Origin: Staphylospora marina
GTDB taxonomy: Bacteria > Bacillota > Bacilli > Thermoactinomycetales > Thermoactinomycetaceae
Direction: 5' to 3'
Length of the DNA: 64,000 bases
Assembly: GCF_003856495.1 (NCBI RefSeq)
Contig: NZ_CP034118.1
Coordinates: forward strand, 414,001 to 478,000
Within the stretch, counting starts at the first letter, position 1; each line of letters begins with the position of its first letter. Shown here one piece after another: positions 26,545 to 34,578 of this stretch. Made by a program: the position numbers and the translations under genes. Under the pieces are notes generated by a model. That model was not told the origin of the DNA. It saw nothing but the letters and a program-made list of their open reading frames with translations, and ran no database searches.

Positions 26545-26557
26545 AAAAACGGCAGGG

Positions 26558-26590
26558 CAGACCGGGACACCGGATTCCCGGTCTGTCTTT
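26558..26590 (+). terminator. Terminator of the sortase-T4SS operon
   Basis: CAGACCGGGA (26558-26567) pairs perfectly with TCCCGGTCTG (26576-26585), followed by a short T-rich tail (TCTTTC). Confidence 0.8.
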
Positions 26591-26619
26591 CACCCTTTTC
26601 GGAACGGGTTTTTGCGAGG

Positions 26620-26940
26620 ATGGGGGGCGTCTTCTTGATCAACTTGCTGAAAGCCGTCTTATCATTGTTCAGGTCGACGTTGAATCTGATTGAGTCGGCG
26701 TTCATCGCCTTTTACGTCGGAAGTTCTTTCAATTCTCTCGCCTTGATGGTCGTGTTGTTTGTCACGTTCATGGGCTCTCTCTTTTTGAATGCCGTCATTC
26801 CGTTCGTGCTCGGCTGGGCGTTCCTCGCTTTTGTTGCCGTGTATCTCAACATCGATCAACCCCTGATCACCGCTCTGGTGGTTGCCCTGATTGCGGGGGG
26901 AATTCGTTATCTCATCTCCCGGATTCGGTTCCGGTCCTGA
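26620..26940 (+). CDS. Small polytopic membrane protein
   Basis: A 106-residue hydrophobic protein with three or four transmembrane helices and no recognised family. ATG 26620 overlaps its own purine-rich stretch; TTG 26635, after GAGGATGGGG, is an equally good start and would shorten it by five residues. It follows the operon terminator by 30 bases and has no clear promoter, so it may be expressed by read-through. Confidence 0.65.
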   Translation: MGGVFLINLLKAVLSLFRSTLNLIESAFIAFYVGSSFNSLALMVVLFVTFMGSLFLNAVIPFVLGWAFLAFVAVYLNIDQPLITALVVALIAGGIRYLISRIRFRS

Positions 26941-27068
26941 ATCCGATTCAAGGATGGATGCACGTCAAACCGCCCGGATCGATTCTTTGTCGGGAAGTGG
27001 AACCCCTCTCCATGTTCTGCTATACTCTCCATGGACTGAACCTGAGGGGAAGTCTGGGAGGGATGGAC

Positions 27069-27389
27069 ATGGTGGATCGAAAGTGGGCGTATTATTACGT
27101 CACCATTATCATTGTGTTTTTGATCGGACGACCGGTCCTCATTCATTTGGCCGGATTTGAAACGGGGACGATCGATGAGACGTACCGGTGGGTCTATGTG
27201 GCCTGGGTGAACGGATTTTCTCTGTTGTTTTTGGGACCTGCCTTCTGGTGGATCACCCGGCGGATGCTCCGCATGATCGGCGGGAAGGTGGAGCGGCGGG
27301 AATGGCGGTTCGTTGCGTCGTTTTTCAGCTTGATCATTCTGATGATGGCGTTTGTGGTCGTCTATTACAGTTTCATTCTGTCTTTTTGA
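27069..27389 (+). CDS. Small membrane protein, unknown
   Basis: A 106-residue protein with three transmembrane helices (about 7-25, 42-60, 82-102) and a basic cytoplasmic loop after the second. ATG 27069 lies six bases after GGGAGG (27057-27062); an ATG at 27063 and an upstream extension lack proper spacing. A possible promoter (TGGAAC, 17 bases, TATACT around 27000-27026) precedes it. Family not recognised. A terminator follows. Confidence 0.65.
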   Translation: MVDRKWAYYYVTIIIVFLIGRPVLIHLAGFETGTIDETYRWVYVAWVNGFSLLFLGPAFWWITRRMLRMIGGKVERREWRFVASFFSLIILMMAFVVVYYSFILSF

Positions 27390-27394
27390 ATCAG

Positions 27395-27433
27395 AGCCGG
27401 AATGAGCCGAAGAAGGATCTCTTCCGGCTTTTG
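27395..27433 (+). terminator. Terminator after the small membrane protein gene
   Basis: AGCCGGAA (27395-27402) pairs with TTCCGGCT (27422-27429), followed by TTTTG. Confidence 0.7.
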
Positions 27434-27606
27434 TCATGAAAACCCGATGAAAAGATTCCTTCTTCGGGCCATTCGGACAGATTGGTTTCAGGCTCCGTGA
27501 TTGGGGAAATCACGATCGGGGACCAAAAGAGCATACCGGATTCGTCTCTGCAACGGAATCCGGATTCGTCGTACGTTACTTGGAAACTGCGGGAGGGGTG
27601 CAAGCC

Positions 27607-28158
27607 GTGATTCGTCTGTTGGCGCTGGAGCGGGAGGATTGTGCTTGGCTGTTCTCGTGGGTGGAACCGACGCCCGCTTTCTTGATGCAATGGGCCGGAC
27701 CGGGTCTGGTGTTTCCGCTTTCGTTGGAGCAACTGGAGCGAGATTGGGAACGGGGGATGGCAGCCGATTCCGGTCGGCTGATGTTCAAGGCGGTGGATGA
27801 ACGGGGAGTGCCGGTGGGGACGGCGGAACTCTCCTCCATTGACCGGCTGAACGGCTCCGCCCGCATCCGTCGGGTGTTGATCTCTCCCGAATGTCGGGGA
27901 GCGGGATGGGGCGGGCGCTTGATCCGGGAACTCCTCAGGATCGGTTTTGAGGAGTTGGGATTGCACCGGATGGAGCTGGGCGTGTTTGATTTCAATGAAG
28001 CGGCGATCCGCTGCTATGAAAAGGCCGGATTTGTCCGCGAAGGAGTCTCCCGGGAATGTCGTCGGGTGGAAGGACGGTATTGGAATTTGGTACATATGGG
28101 CATATTGGCTCCGGAATATCGTCGGCTGCGGGAAGGGTCCGAATCTTCGGCAGGTTGA
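27607..28158 (+). CDS. GNAT family N-acetyltransferase
   Basis: A 183-residue acetyltransferase of the RimJ/RimL-like group. GTG 27607 lies eight bases after GGAGGGG. The acetyl-CoA binding segment (RRVLISPECRGAGWGGRLI) spans about residues 86-104, and the C-terminal ELGVFDFNEAAIRCYEKAGF block is typical of the fold. Substrate unknown: amino-group acetylation of a protein, amino sugar or small amine is possible. It is monocistronic by spacing. Confidence 0.85.
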   Translation: MIRLLALEREDCAWLFSWVEPTPAFLMQWAGPGLVFPLSLEQLERDWERGMAADSGRLMFKAVDERGVPVGTAELSSIDRLNGSARIRRVLISPECRGAGWGGRLIRELLRIGFEELGLHRMELGVFDFNEAAIRCYEKAGFVREGVSRECRRVEGRYWNLVHMGILAPEYRRLREGSESSAG

Positions 28159-28356
28159 GCGGCCGTGGACAACGGAAACCTCCCCCGACGATGAAAATCC
28201 GGGATGAAAAATGCCGCCGACTCCGGAAAGAACAAGGTTTCGGCCGGGCGGAAATCCGGCTCACGGGACGAAGGAGAAAGGTTCCCGAAAAAAATTCGGA
28301 CGAGATTTTTGCATCTTTTTCCAGTCGGGAGCTCACTCTAACAGAGACCGTACATC

Positions 28357-29526
28357 ATGGGACAGGCGGTGAGCACATTGCCAACAGTGATTTCCGTTGG
28401 AACGGCGGTTCCTCCTCACCCCGTCAGACAGGAAGAGGCCAAGGAATTTGCCCGGGGAGTCTTCGGGTCTTCGCATGCGGAGATCGATCGGTTGTTGACG
28501 GTGTTTGATCATGCGGCGATTGAGACCAGGTATTTCAGCAGACCGCGTGAGTGGTTTGAAGAACCCCATTCTTTTGCCGAACGCAACCGGATTTATGCGG
28601 AGGTGGCCGGTGAACTGGCGGAATCGGCCATCCGTTCCTGCCTGGAGGGGACGGGGGTGAAACCTTCCGACATTGATCAACTCATCTTCGTTTCCTCCAC
28701 GGGAATCGCCACACCGGGAATCGATGCCCACCTGTTCAACCGGCTGAACATGAAGCCGACGCTGAAACGGACGCCGGTGTGGGGATTGGGGTGTGCCGGC
28801 GGCGCGGCCGGCCTGGCGCGCGCGTGGGAAGGGGCCAGAGCGTTTCCGGAGAGCCTGGTATTGCTGGTTGCGGTGGAATGTTGCGGACTGACGTTTCGCC
28901 CTGAAGATACGTCGAGAAGCAATCTGGTGGCCACTTCCCTGTTTGCGGACGGAGCGTCGGCCGTATTGGTGGCCGGTGACCGGTCGAAGTTCGCAGGAAG
29001 AATCGAAGGACCCGTCATCGTGGACGCCATGAGTGTGACTTGGCCCGATTCGCTTTCCGTGATGGGATGGGAAGTGGAGGAAGACGGACTCAAAGTGGTC
29101 TTTTCCAAAGAAATTCCGCAGCTGGTCAGGCAGCGCCTTCGGCCGGAAGTGGATCGTTTTCTCGCACGCAGAGGGCTGCAGGTTCGGGATGTGGACACCT
29201 TTGTCGCCCATCCAGGCGGGAGAAAGGTTTTGGAGTCGTACCGGGATGCTTTGGACATACCCGCGGCGAAGCTGCAAACGTCGGCCGACATTTTGCGGCA
29301 ATACGGCAACATGTCTTCCGCGACGGTGCTGTTTGTGCTTGAGCGGGAACTGGAGAAAAGCCACCGCTATGGCAGTTGGGGACTGCTCACGTCCCTGGGG
29401 CCCGGATTCAGTCTGGAGATGGTGCTGCTCCGCTTTGGCGAACCGGAACATGAGGGATGGAGCTCCCGTTTCGGATCGGGCGAACCGGAGTTCCACCGGA
29501 CAAAGCAGGGTGAGAGCGTTGAGTGA
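28357..29526 (+). CDS. bpsA: Type III polyketide synthase (alkylpyrone synthase, BpsA-like)
   Basis: A 389-residue chalcone-synthase-fold enzyme. The catalytic triad is visible as Cys146 (GLGCAGG), His285 (AHPGG) and Asn318 (YGNMSS). Bacillus BpsA condenses long-chain acyl-CoA with malonyl-CoA to give triketide alkylpyrones. The next gene encodes the matching methyltransferase, as in B. subtilis bpsA-bpsB. ATG 28357 has only a weak AGAGAC upstream; GTG 28369 is an alternative. Confidence 0.92.
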   Translation: MGQAVSTLPTVISVGTAVPPHPVRQEEAKEFARGVFGSSHAEIDRLLTVFDHAAIETRYFSRPREWFEEPHSFAERNRIYAEVAGELAESAIRSCLEGTGVKPSDIDQLIFVSSTGIATPGIDAHLFNRLNMKPTLKRTPVWGLGCAGGAAGLARAWEGARAFPESLVLLVAVECCGLTFRPEDTSRSNLVATSLFADGASAVLVAGDRSKFAGRIEGPVIVDAMSVTWPDSLSVMGWEVEEDGLKVVFSKEIPQLVRQRLRPEVDRFLARRGLQVRDVDTFVAHPGGRKVLESYRDALDIPAAKLQTSADILRQYGNMSSATVLFVLERELEKSHRYGSWGLLTSLGPGFSLEMVLLRFGEPEHEGWSSRFGSGEPEFHRTKQGESVE

Positions 29527-30061
29527 CAAGTGGTTTTGGCTGCTGTGGAGCGGATTGGCCATCCAGCGCTTGCTTGAATTGTCCCTGTCCGGACGAAACC
29601 GCAGGTGGATGGAATCCCGGGGCGGTTGGGAAGCGGGAAGGGAGCATTATCCGCTCATTGTGGGCGTCCATCTTCTCTTCTTTGCCGGAATGCTGGTGGA
29701 AGTATGGATCGGGGGAGCGCGTCCACCGGATGGGTGGCCGATTCCTTTTCTGCTTTTCCTGACATCACAGGCCCTTCGACTGTGGTGCATTCGCTCGCTC
29801 GGCCCTTGCTGGAACACGAGAATCATGGTGATGCCCGGCCACCCGTTGGTGAAATCCGGTCCGTACCGGTATCTCCGCCATCCCAATTACCTCGCCGTCG
29901 CGGGAGAGCTCCTCTTCTTTCCGATGATGTTCGGAGCATTTTGGACGATGATTTTGGTGAGCATGTTGAATGCGGCCTTGCTCGTGTTCGTGCGCATTCC
30001 CGCGGAGGAACGGGCCCTTCGCACGGCGACCGGAAAAGGACGGGCGGAACCCGGGCGATGA
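29519..30061 (+). CDS. bpsB: Isoprenylcysteine methyltransferase-like alkylpyrone O-methyltransferase
   Basis: A 180-residue integral membrane methyltransferase of the ICMT family. Start is TTG 29519, with AGGGTGAG upstream, overlapping bpsA by eight bases. It has several hydrophobic segments and the family's C-terminal block GPYRYLRHPNYLA at about residues 113-125, which binds S-adenosylmethionine. In B. subtilis the equivalent BpsB methylates alkylpyrones made by BpsA. The pair is closed by a bidirectional terminator. Confidence 0.88.
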   Translation: MSDKWFWLLWSGLAIQRLLELSLSGRNRRWMESRGGWEAGREHYPLIVGVHLLFFAGMLVEVWIGGARPPDGWPIPFLLFLTSQALRLWCIRSLGPCWNTRIMVMPGHPLVKSGPYRYLRHPNYLAVAGELLFFPMMFGAFWTMILVSMLNAALLVFVRIPAEERALRTATGKGRAEPGR

Positions 30062-30080
30062 TTCTCACTCACAGACGTGC

Positions 30081-30121
30081 AAAAATCCCCCTGACTCCAA
30101 CCACGGGCCAGGGGGATTTTT
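30081..30121. terminator. Bidirectional terminator between bpsB and the symporter gene
   Basis: AAAAATCCCCCTG (30081-30093) is exactly complementary to CAGGGGGATTTTT (30109-30121). The stem is flanked by A and T runs on either strand, serving the convergent genes. Confidence 0.9.
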
Positions 30122-30170
30122 GATTTGCCGAAACGTTGTCAAATGCTCGGGCGCGCCTCCGCGCGTCGGA

Positions 30171-31580
30171 TCAGCCTGCTTTGGACTGTCGGTTTTGGGA
30201 GGAGTCCCAAGCTTCCACTCCGGTCAGACCCGGCAGGGAGTCCGCGGTAAACTCTGGATTTTTTCCTGCCTTGCGCTGCTCGTTGTAGTGTTTCAGCGCA
30301 TTCATTGCCACTTTGCCCAGCAGCAAAATGGCCACAAGGTTGATGATGGCCATCAATGCCATGAACAAGTCGGCCAAATCCCAGACAATTTGTACCTTGG
30401 ACACGGCCCCCCACATCACCATGCCCAGCACGGCGAGGCGGTAGGTGAACAGCCAACCTTTGCTCCGCTTGATAAATTCGATGTTGGTTTCGCCGTAATA
30501 ATAGTTTCCGACCATCGAGGTGAATGCGAAAAGGAGAACGGCGAACGCCAGGAAATGCTGGGCCCAGATTCCGAGCTCCGCTCCCAAACCTTTTGAAGCG
30601 ATTTCAATTCCGGACAGGTTGGCATCCGTGTAAGCACCGGAAACCAGCACAACCGTGGCGGTGGCGGTGCAGATCAAAAGCGTGTCCACAAACACACCGA
30701 GCGCCTGGATGAAACCTTGCTTCACCGGGTGGCTGACCGTGGCGGTCGCGGCCGCGTTGGGGGCGGAACCCATACCGGCTTCATTGGAGAAGAGCCCCCG
30801 TTTGATGCCCTGCATCATGGCTGCGCCGATCCCGCCGCCGACCACTTGCTCCAGGCCGAATGCACCGAGGACAATTTGCTTCAGCACATCCGGGATCACG
30901 GACAGATTGGTGACCGTCACATAAAGTGCCATCAGCAGGTAAGCAATGGCCATGAACGGGACCATCAATTCGGAAGCACGGGCAATCCGTTTGACACCTC
31001 CGAAGATGATAATGCCCAGGAAGATGACCAGTCCGATTCCCAGCACGGAGCGGTCCAATCCATAGGTGGACTCAAAGGCCACCGTAATCGTGTTGGATTG
31101 CACCGAGTTGAAGACGAGACCGAAGCACAAGGTGATCAGAACGGCGAACAGCACGCCCATCCAACGTTGTCCGAGCCCTTTTTCCATGTAATAGGCCGGA
31201 CCGCCGCGGAACGTGTCCCCGTCTTTCACTTTGTAGATCTGGGCGAGCGTCGCTTCCACAAAAGCCGATGCACCGCCGATCAGCGCGATGAGCCACATCC
31301 AGAAGACGGCACCGGGCCCGCCCAGCGCAATGGCCATCGCCACCCCGGCGATGTTGCCCACGCCGACGCGGGAAGCCGTGCTGATGCAAAAGGCCTGAAA
31401 TGAAGAGATTCCGCTTTTTTTGCCCATGCCTTCGCCCAGCAACCGGACCATTTCACCGATATGACGAAACTGGGCAAAGCCGGAGCGCAGGGTAAACCAG
31501 AGCCCCACGATGATCAGCATGGCGATGATCAGATAAGACCAAAGGAAGTCGTTGGTCATGGCCACGAATTGGCTGAACAT
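30171..31580 (-). CDS. Sodium:alanine/glycine symporter (AGCS family)
   Basis: A 469-residue transporter with about ten to eleven transmembrane helices. ATG at 31580 follows AGGTGAG (31591-31597); an upstream extension to 31619 precedes that site. AGCS signatures include GVGNIAGVAMAIALGGPGA and, later, LFSNEAGMGSAP. It imports alanine, glycine or glutamine with sodium. It is monocistronic, driven by the consensus promoter at 31839-31867, with a leader of about 250 nucleotides that contains an inverted repeat. Confidence 0.93.
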   Translation of the reverse strand: MFSQFVAMTNDFLWSYLIIAMLIIVGLWFTLRSGFAQFRHIGEMVRLLGEGMGKKSGISSFQAFCISTASRVGVGNIAGVAMAIALGGPGAVFWMWLIALIGGASAFVEATLAQIYKVKDGDTFRGGPAYYMEKGLGQRWMGVLFAVLITLCFGLVFNSVQSNTITVAFESTYGLDRSVLGIGLVIFLGIIIFGGVKRIARASELMVPFMAIAYLLMALYVTVTNLSVIPDVLKQIVLGAFGLEQVVGGGIGAAMMQGIKRGLFSNEAGMGSAPNAAATATVSHPVKQGFIQALGVFVDTLLICTATATVVLVSGAYTDANLSGIEIASKGLGAELGIWAQHFLAFAVLLFAFTSMVGNYYYGETNIEFIKRSKGWLFTYRLAVLGMVMWGAVSKVQIVWDLADLFMALMAIINLVAILLLGKVAMNALKHYNEQRKAGKNPEFTADSLPGLTGVEAWDSSQNRQSKAG

Positions 31581-31768
31581 TTCCACCGCTCTCACCTCTG
31601 TTTTCGTAAAAAGTTGCACAAATTCTTGTATATCATAACAGACACAAAACGGTCACTGACGAATATTGCCATCGGGATTTGGTGGACGGAAAAAGGCAAG
31701 AGTTTGTTGAAGTCGGCGGATGAAGAGGAGGAGAAGAAAGTGAATTTCGTCGATACGGAAAATTGGGG

Positions 31769-31805
31769 GTATTGAAACTTCTTTCTGTTTTTTGGGGTTT
31801 CAATA
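31769..31805 (-). repeat. Inverted repeat in the symporter leader
   Basis: GTATTGAAAC (31769-31778) and GTTTCAATAC (31796-31805) are exact inverted copies with a 17-base loop. They lie about 30 nucleotides after the predicted transcription start of the symporter gene. It is either an operator or a leader hairpin. Confidence 0.7.
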
Positions 31806-31838
31806 CTGAAGGTCGATGTGGTTTGGAAACGGAGGGGC

Positions 31839-31867
31839 TTTATAACAAATAAAATCAATTTTGTCAA
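31839..31867 (-). promoter_or_regulatory. Consensus sigma-A promoter for the symporter
   Basis: On the minus strand TTGACA (31867-31862) and TATAAA (31844-31839) are separated by exactly 17 bases. This is the best promoter match in the window. It points toward the AGCS gene. Confidence 0.85.
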
Positions 31868-31985
31868 TATATTTGGGGAGACGAGGTATGCCATTATTGG
31901 ATGACGTGATTTTTTATCATGGAAACAGAGAGTTGGGACAGACAAAACATACATCCTGCCGAACTCCTTCGGGAGTCGGCGTCCC
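31868..31985. other. Gap between symporter promoter and toxin gene
   Basis: This stretch, with the symporter leader at 31590-31838, makes about 430 bp without a credible protein gene. A short plus-strand frame from ATG 31889 has a GAGACGAGG upstream but runs into the terminator hairpins and looks non-coding. A UUCG-capped hairpin (GCCGAACTCC / GGAGTCGGC) lies at about 31958-31980. Confidence 0.45.
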
Positions 31986-32014
31986 CCCGAAACCTTTGAA
32001 GGATTCGGGGGTTT
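31984..32014 (+). terminator. Terminator-like hairpin, plus orientation
   Basis: CCCCCGAA (31984-31991) pairs with TTCGGGGG (32003-32011 region), followed by TTTTC. It directly follows a UUCG-loop hairpin. No upstream plus-strand gene is obvious, so it may end a short RNA or stop antisense transcription into the toxin gene. Confidence 0.55.
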
Positions 32015-32386
32015 TCAGTCTTCCCACATATGCAGGTCTCTCTCTCTCACCCGCTGGTAGACGTCGGCGGGATTGTGGGGACGTGTGGCGATGCGCATGC
32101 CGACGGCGAGAAAGTAGAAGGTGTTCGTATCGGGATCATGACGGTACAGAAGGCGCATGTTGGGGCGCTGCTGCTTGCCGGGGTTCCTGACCGAGAAGAA
32201 TTTCTTCTTGCGAAATCCGCTGAGGGGCGGATATTTGAGAGGGGCTGCTTTGTGGGGACGGTGAATGACTTGATCGATGGCACGGTTGATTTGCATCAGG
32301 CATTCGGGAAATCGTTTGCGGCCGATCAAATGGAGCAGGAACGCCAGGTCATCGGCAAATTCAGGATGGTACTTTTCCTTGATCAC
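32015..32386 (-). CDS. RelE/ParE-like toxin
   Basis: A 123-residue basic protein, GTG start at 32386 overlapping the upstream gene by four bases (GTGA). The C-terminal half (KFFSVRNPGKQQRPNMRLLY, then YFLAVGMRI) has the strand-strand pattern of RelE/ParE folds. Known members cleave ribosome-bound mRNA or poison gyrase. The family assignment rests on size, charge and the antitoxin-first operon; the N-terminal 50 residues are atypical. Confidence 0.65.
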   Translation of the reverse strand: MIKEKYHPEFADDLAFLLHLIGRKRFPECLMQINRAIDQVIHRPHKAAPLKYPPLSGFRKKKFFSVRNPGKQQRPNMRLLYRHDPDTNTFYFLAVGMRIATRPHNPADVYQRVRERDLHMWED

Positions 32387-32715
32387 CGCCTGATCTCTCC
32401 CGTCTCGGCCATGTTTTTCAGGAATGACAGCCGATCCATGGACTCCGGTTTTTCCGCCCAGGAGGAAGGAGAGGTATGGATGCGGGTTTCCAGCTCGCGG
32501 GAGAGGAGGAGATCTTCGAGGGTATCCTCCAGATCCGCCAGACGGTTCATCAGCGTTTCCCAGGTGTGAATGTCCAGGATCACGGCGCGAAGTTCGTCAT
32601 TGTGGGTGAGCGTCAGTTTCCGATGGATGGCAAGAAGTTCTTCCAACCGGGAAGGGTCCAGGTCACGAAGATCGCCGGATGAGATCCGTTCGTCCGAATC
32701 AAAGGATTTGGTCAT
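32383..32715 (-). CDS. Antitoxin-like protein (Phd/YefM-like)
   Basis: A 110-residue acidic protein upstream of and coupled to the toxin-like gene. The middle part (ELRAVILDIHTWETLMNRL) matches the second strand and helix of Phd/YefM-type antitoxins, followed by an acidic leucine-rich helix for toxin binding. A usual N-terminal DNA-binding part is less evident. ATG 32715 has AGAGAGGAG upstream and a good promoter lies about 55 bases further. Confidence 0.6.
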   Translation of the reverse strand: MTKSFDSDERISSGDLRDLDPSRLEELLAIHRKLTLTHNDELRAVILDIHTWETLMNRLADLEDTLEDLLLSRELETRIHTSPSSWAEKPESMDRLSFLKNMAETGEIRR

Positions 32716-32768
32716 GAGGACGCTCCTCTCTCTCTCAGGTCAGGCCCGAATTGTTTCGTCCTGACTTC

Positions 32769-32797
32769 ATTATACAGGCGAAGACGGGCAGGTTGAA
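32769..32797 (-). promoter_or_regulatory. Promoter of the toxin-antitoxin pair
   Basis: On the minus strand, a perfect TATAAT (32774-32769) is preceded by TTCAAC (32797-32792) with 17-base spacing. Confidence 0.6.
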
Positions 32798-32832
32798 AGG
32801 AATTTTGCGAAAAGTGGAACTTTGGGCGCGGG

Positions 32833-32860
32833 AGAAAGGGTCCCGCGACGGACGGGACCC
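32833..32860 (-). terminator. Terminator of the ThyX-like gene
   Basis: GGGTCCCG (32838-32845) pairs with CGGGACCC (32853-32860). On the minus strand it is followed by TTTCTCC. The T tract is short. Confidence 0.6.
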
Positions 32861-32881
32861 GCAAAGGGATGAATTCCGTTC

Positions 32882-34372
32882 TCAGCCCGATCGCCGCTTG
32901 GCGAACCGGGCCAGCACGGGATGTGCTTTCCGCAGCCGACGATGCAGTTGTTCGAAGGTCTCCCGAATGTCCCACTGCGCTTCCGGAGAGGTTCGCAGGT
33001 TGATCAGATGGTACAGCTCCCACAGCGTGGCCGAGGCGGTCACCTGCCGGTGATGGGCGTTGGTCACCGCATACCGGGCGATGAGCGGATTCCATGCTTC
33101 CAGCCGTCGGTACACATCTTCCGCCCGGGCGATGAACGCGCAAAACGGTTCTTCCAGCCCTGCTTCGCGGATGTGGGGCGGGACGGTGTAGCCGAACCGG
33201 ATGACGGGTTCACTGAAGGAGAAATGAGTGCGCCTGTTGTGACGGAGCAACTGGTGCCAGTTGGCTTCCGAAATCTTCATCTCCATCCGGTACGTGAGAT
33301 GATGCAGTTCATCCAGCGGATTGTCGAAGAAGCGCAGGCGGGAAAGAGCTTCTTCGGCGATTTGCTCTTTTTCTTCCGGAGCCAATCCGGCAGACACCCG
33401 TGCGGCTTCTTCCCACGAGAGGGACGCTTCCCGAACCAGCAAATGGGTGGCAAGCTCGGTCAGGCAATCTTCGTAATCCGGCAGAAACGTGAATCGGGCG
33501 GACGGCCCCTTCTCGCGGACGGGTTCTTCCTTGCGGAAACGGCTCAAACGGTTTTTCAGCGAGTCCCGGGTCTCCGTCAGGTATTCGTTGGGGTTGACGT
33601 ATTTGAGCAGGGTGGGGATGACCCGGCTGATTTCCCGTTCCATCTCCCGGGCCAACCGGCGGCACTCTTCATGGGGACTGGACAGAAGCCGGACCAGCGT
33701 GTCGCGGAGCGCCCGGCCGTTGCCGGTCATGCCCAGATTGGTCAGGGTGGCCAGGGTGAGCACGTATCGGGCATCTTCAAACGCGATTTTTTCCAGACGA
33801 AGCCGCCAGGCCCGTTCCGTTTCGTTTTCCCCGCGCTTTTCCGTCTTTTCCAGATGGTTGGTGAGGCCCGTCATCAGCCGTTCGTACACGTCAAACGCTT
33901 CTTCGTTCAGTGACAGAAACAGCGATTTCAGCTCCGGCACCTCGTCCAGTTCCGGCGGAACGTACACGTCGCCGCGTCTGGGGCGTTGGTATCGCTGGCT
34001 GTATTCGGTGAAGCTGTTGAACGAATTGGCCAGCTCCAGTTCCGCCGAGGCCAGCCGGCTGATCCGTTCGATGCCGATATGGGCGACGGCGTGTTCGGCC
34101 ACGCTGGAATGGCCGTATCCCACCACCCATTTCTCGTGGAACCGGGCCGCTTTCTCCGAGAAAGCCGTGGCGATCGATCCGGAATTCATGTCCACCGCCA
34201 GCTCTTCATCTTCGAGAAGTTTGCGAAGATTGTCCCGGAAGCTGGCCGGACTCCGGCTCACATACGCAAAAATCACGGCGATCACTTCTTCGGGCAAATT
34301 GAAAATGGTGTACACGTTCCGGTCCAGATTGGACACATAGCGGGAAAGATCCACGCGGCTCTTCTCGTTCAT
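32882..34372 (-). CDS. Double-domain ThyX-like protein
   Basis: A 496-residue protein made of two ThyX-type (FAD-dependent thymidylate synthase) halves. ATG 34372 follows AAGGAGGAA; an extension to 34480 has no ribosome site. The first half carries GYGHSSVAEHA and NSFTEYSQRY (about residues 85-135). The second has NWHQLLRHNRRTHFSFSEP (about 375-395), near the ThyX RHRxxS motif but altered. Such duplicated, divergent ThyX paralogs occur in several Firmicutes and probably do not replace ThyA. Function unknown. Confidence 0.8.
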   Translation of the reverse strand: MNEKSRVDLSRYVSNLDRNVYTIFNLPEEVIAVIFAYVSRSPASFRDNLRKLLEDEELAVDMNSGSIATAFSEKAARFHEKWVVGYGHSSVAEHAVAHIGIERISRLASAELELANSFNSFTEYSQRYQRPRRGDVYVPPELDEVPELKSLFLSLNEEAFDVYERLMTGLTNHLEKTEKRGENETERAWRLRLEKIAFEDARYVLTLATLTNLGMTGNGRALRDTLVRLLSSPHEECRRLAREMEREISRVIPTLLKYVNPNEYLTETRDSLKNRLSRFRKEEPVREKGPSARFTFLPDYEDCLTELATHLLVREASLSWEEAARVSAGLAPEEKEQIAEEALSRLRFFDNPLDELHHLTYRMEMKISEANWHQLLRHNRRTHFSFSEPVIRFGYTVPPHIREAGLEEPFCAFIARAEDVYRRLEAWNPLIARYAVTNAHHRQVTASATLWELYHLINLRTSPEAQWDIRETFEQLHRRLRKAHPVLARFAKRRSG

Positions 34373-34578
34373 CGGGCATTCCTCCTTGCACATACGATAG
34401 ATTGTACCATTGATGAGCCGGATGCGCTCGGTCTTGTGACTGGAAATCCGCGGTCGCATGTTCAACGTGATGTTCAGCAAGGACGGATGCCGGGCATGGA
34501 GGAGTACCGGGAGAGAAGAAAGTTTTCAGTCAGTGGACAATCTCCGCCGCATACACATGGGACGAGGAGGGAGTGTCC

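Noticed and set aside
14944-26590. A standard integrative conjugative element
   Set aside because: I see no integrase, relaxase, excisionase, single-strand DNA-binding gene, tRNA or direct repeats at either side within the window. Composition matches the flanks. The hypothesis stays open for the genome beyond this window.
31769-31805. A CRISPR-repeat-like GTTTCAATAC pair
   Set aside because: Only one inverted pair with no repeated unit, no spacers and no cas gene.
31889-32014. Short plus-strand frame starting ATG 31889
   Set aside because: No recognisable protein composition, runs through two hairpins and into the antisense of the toxin gene.
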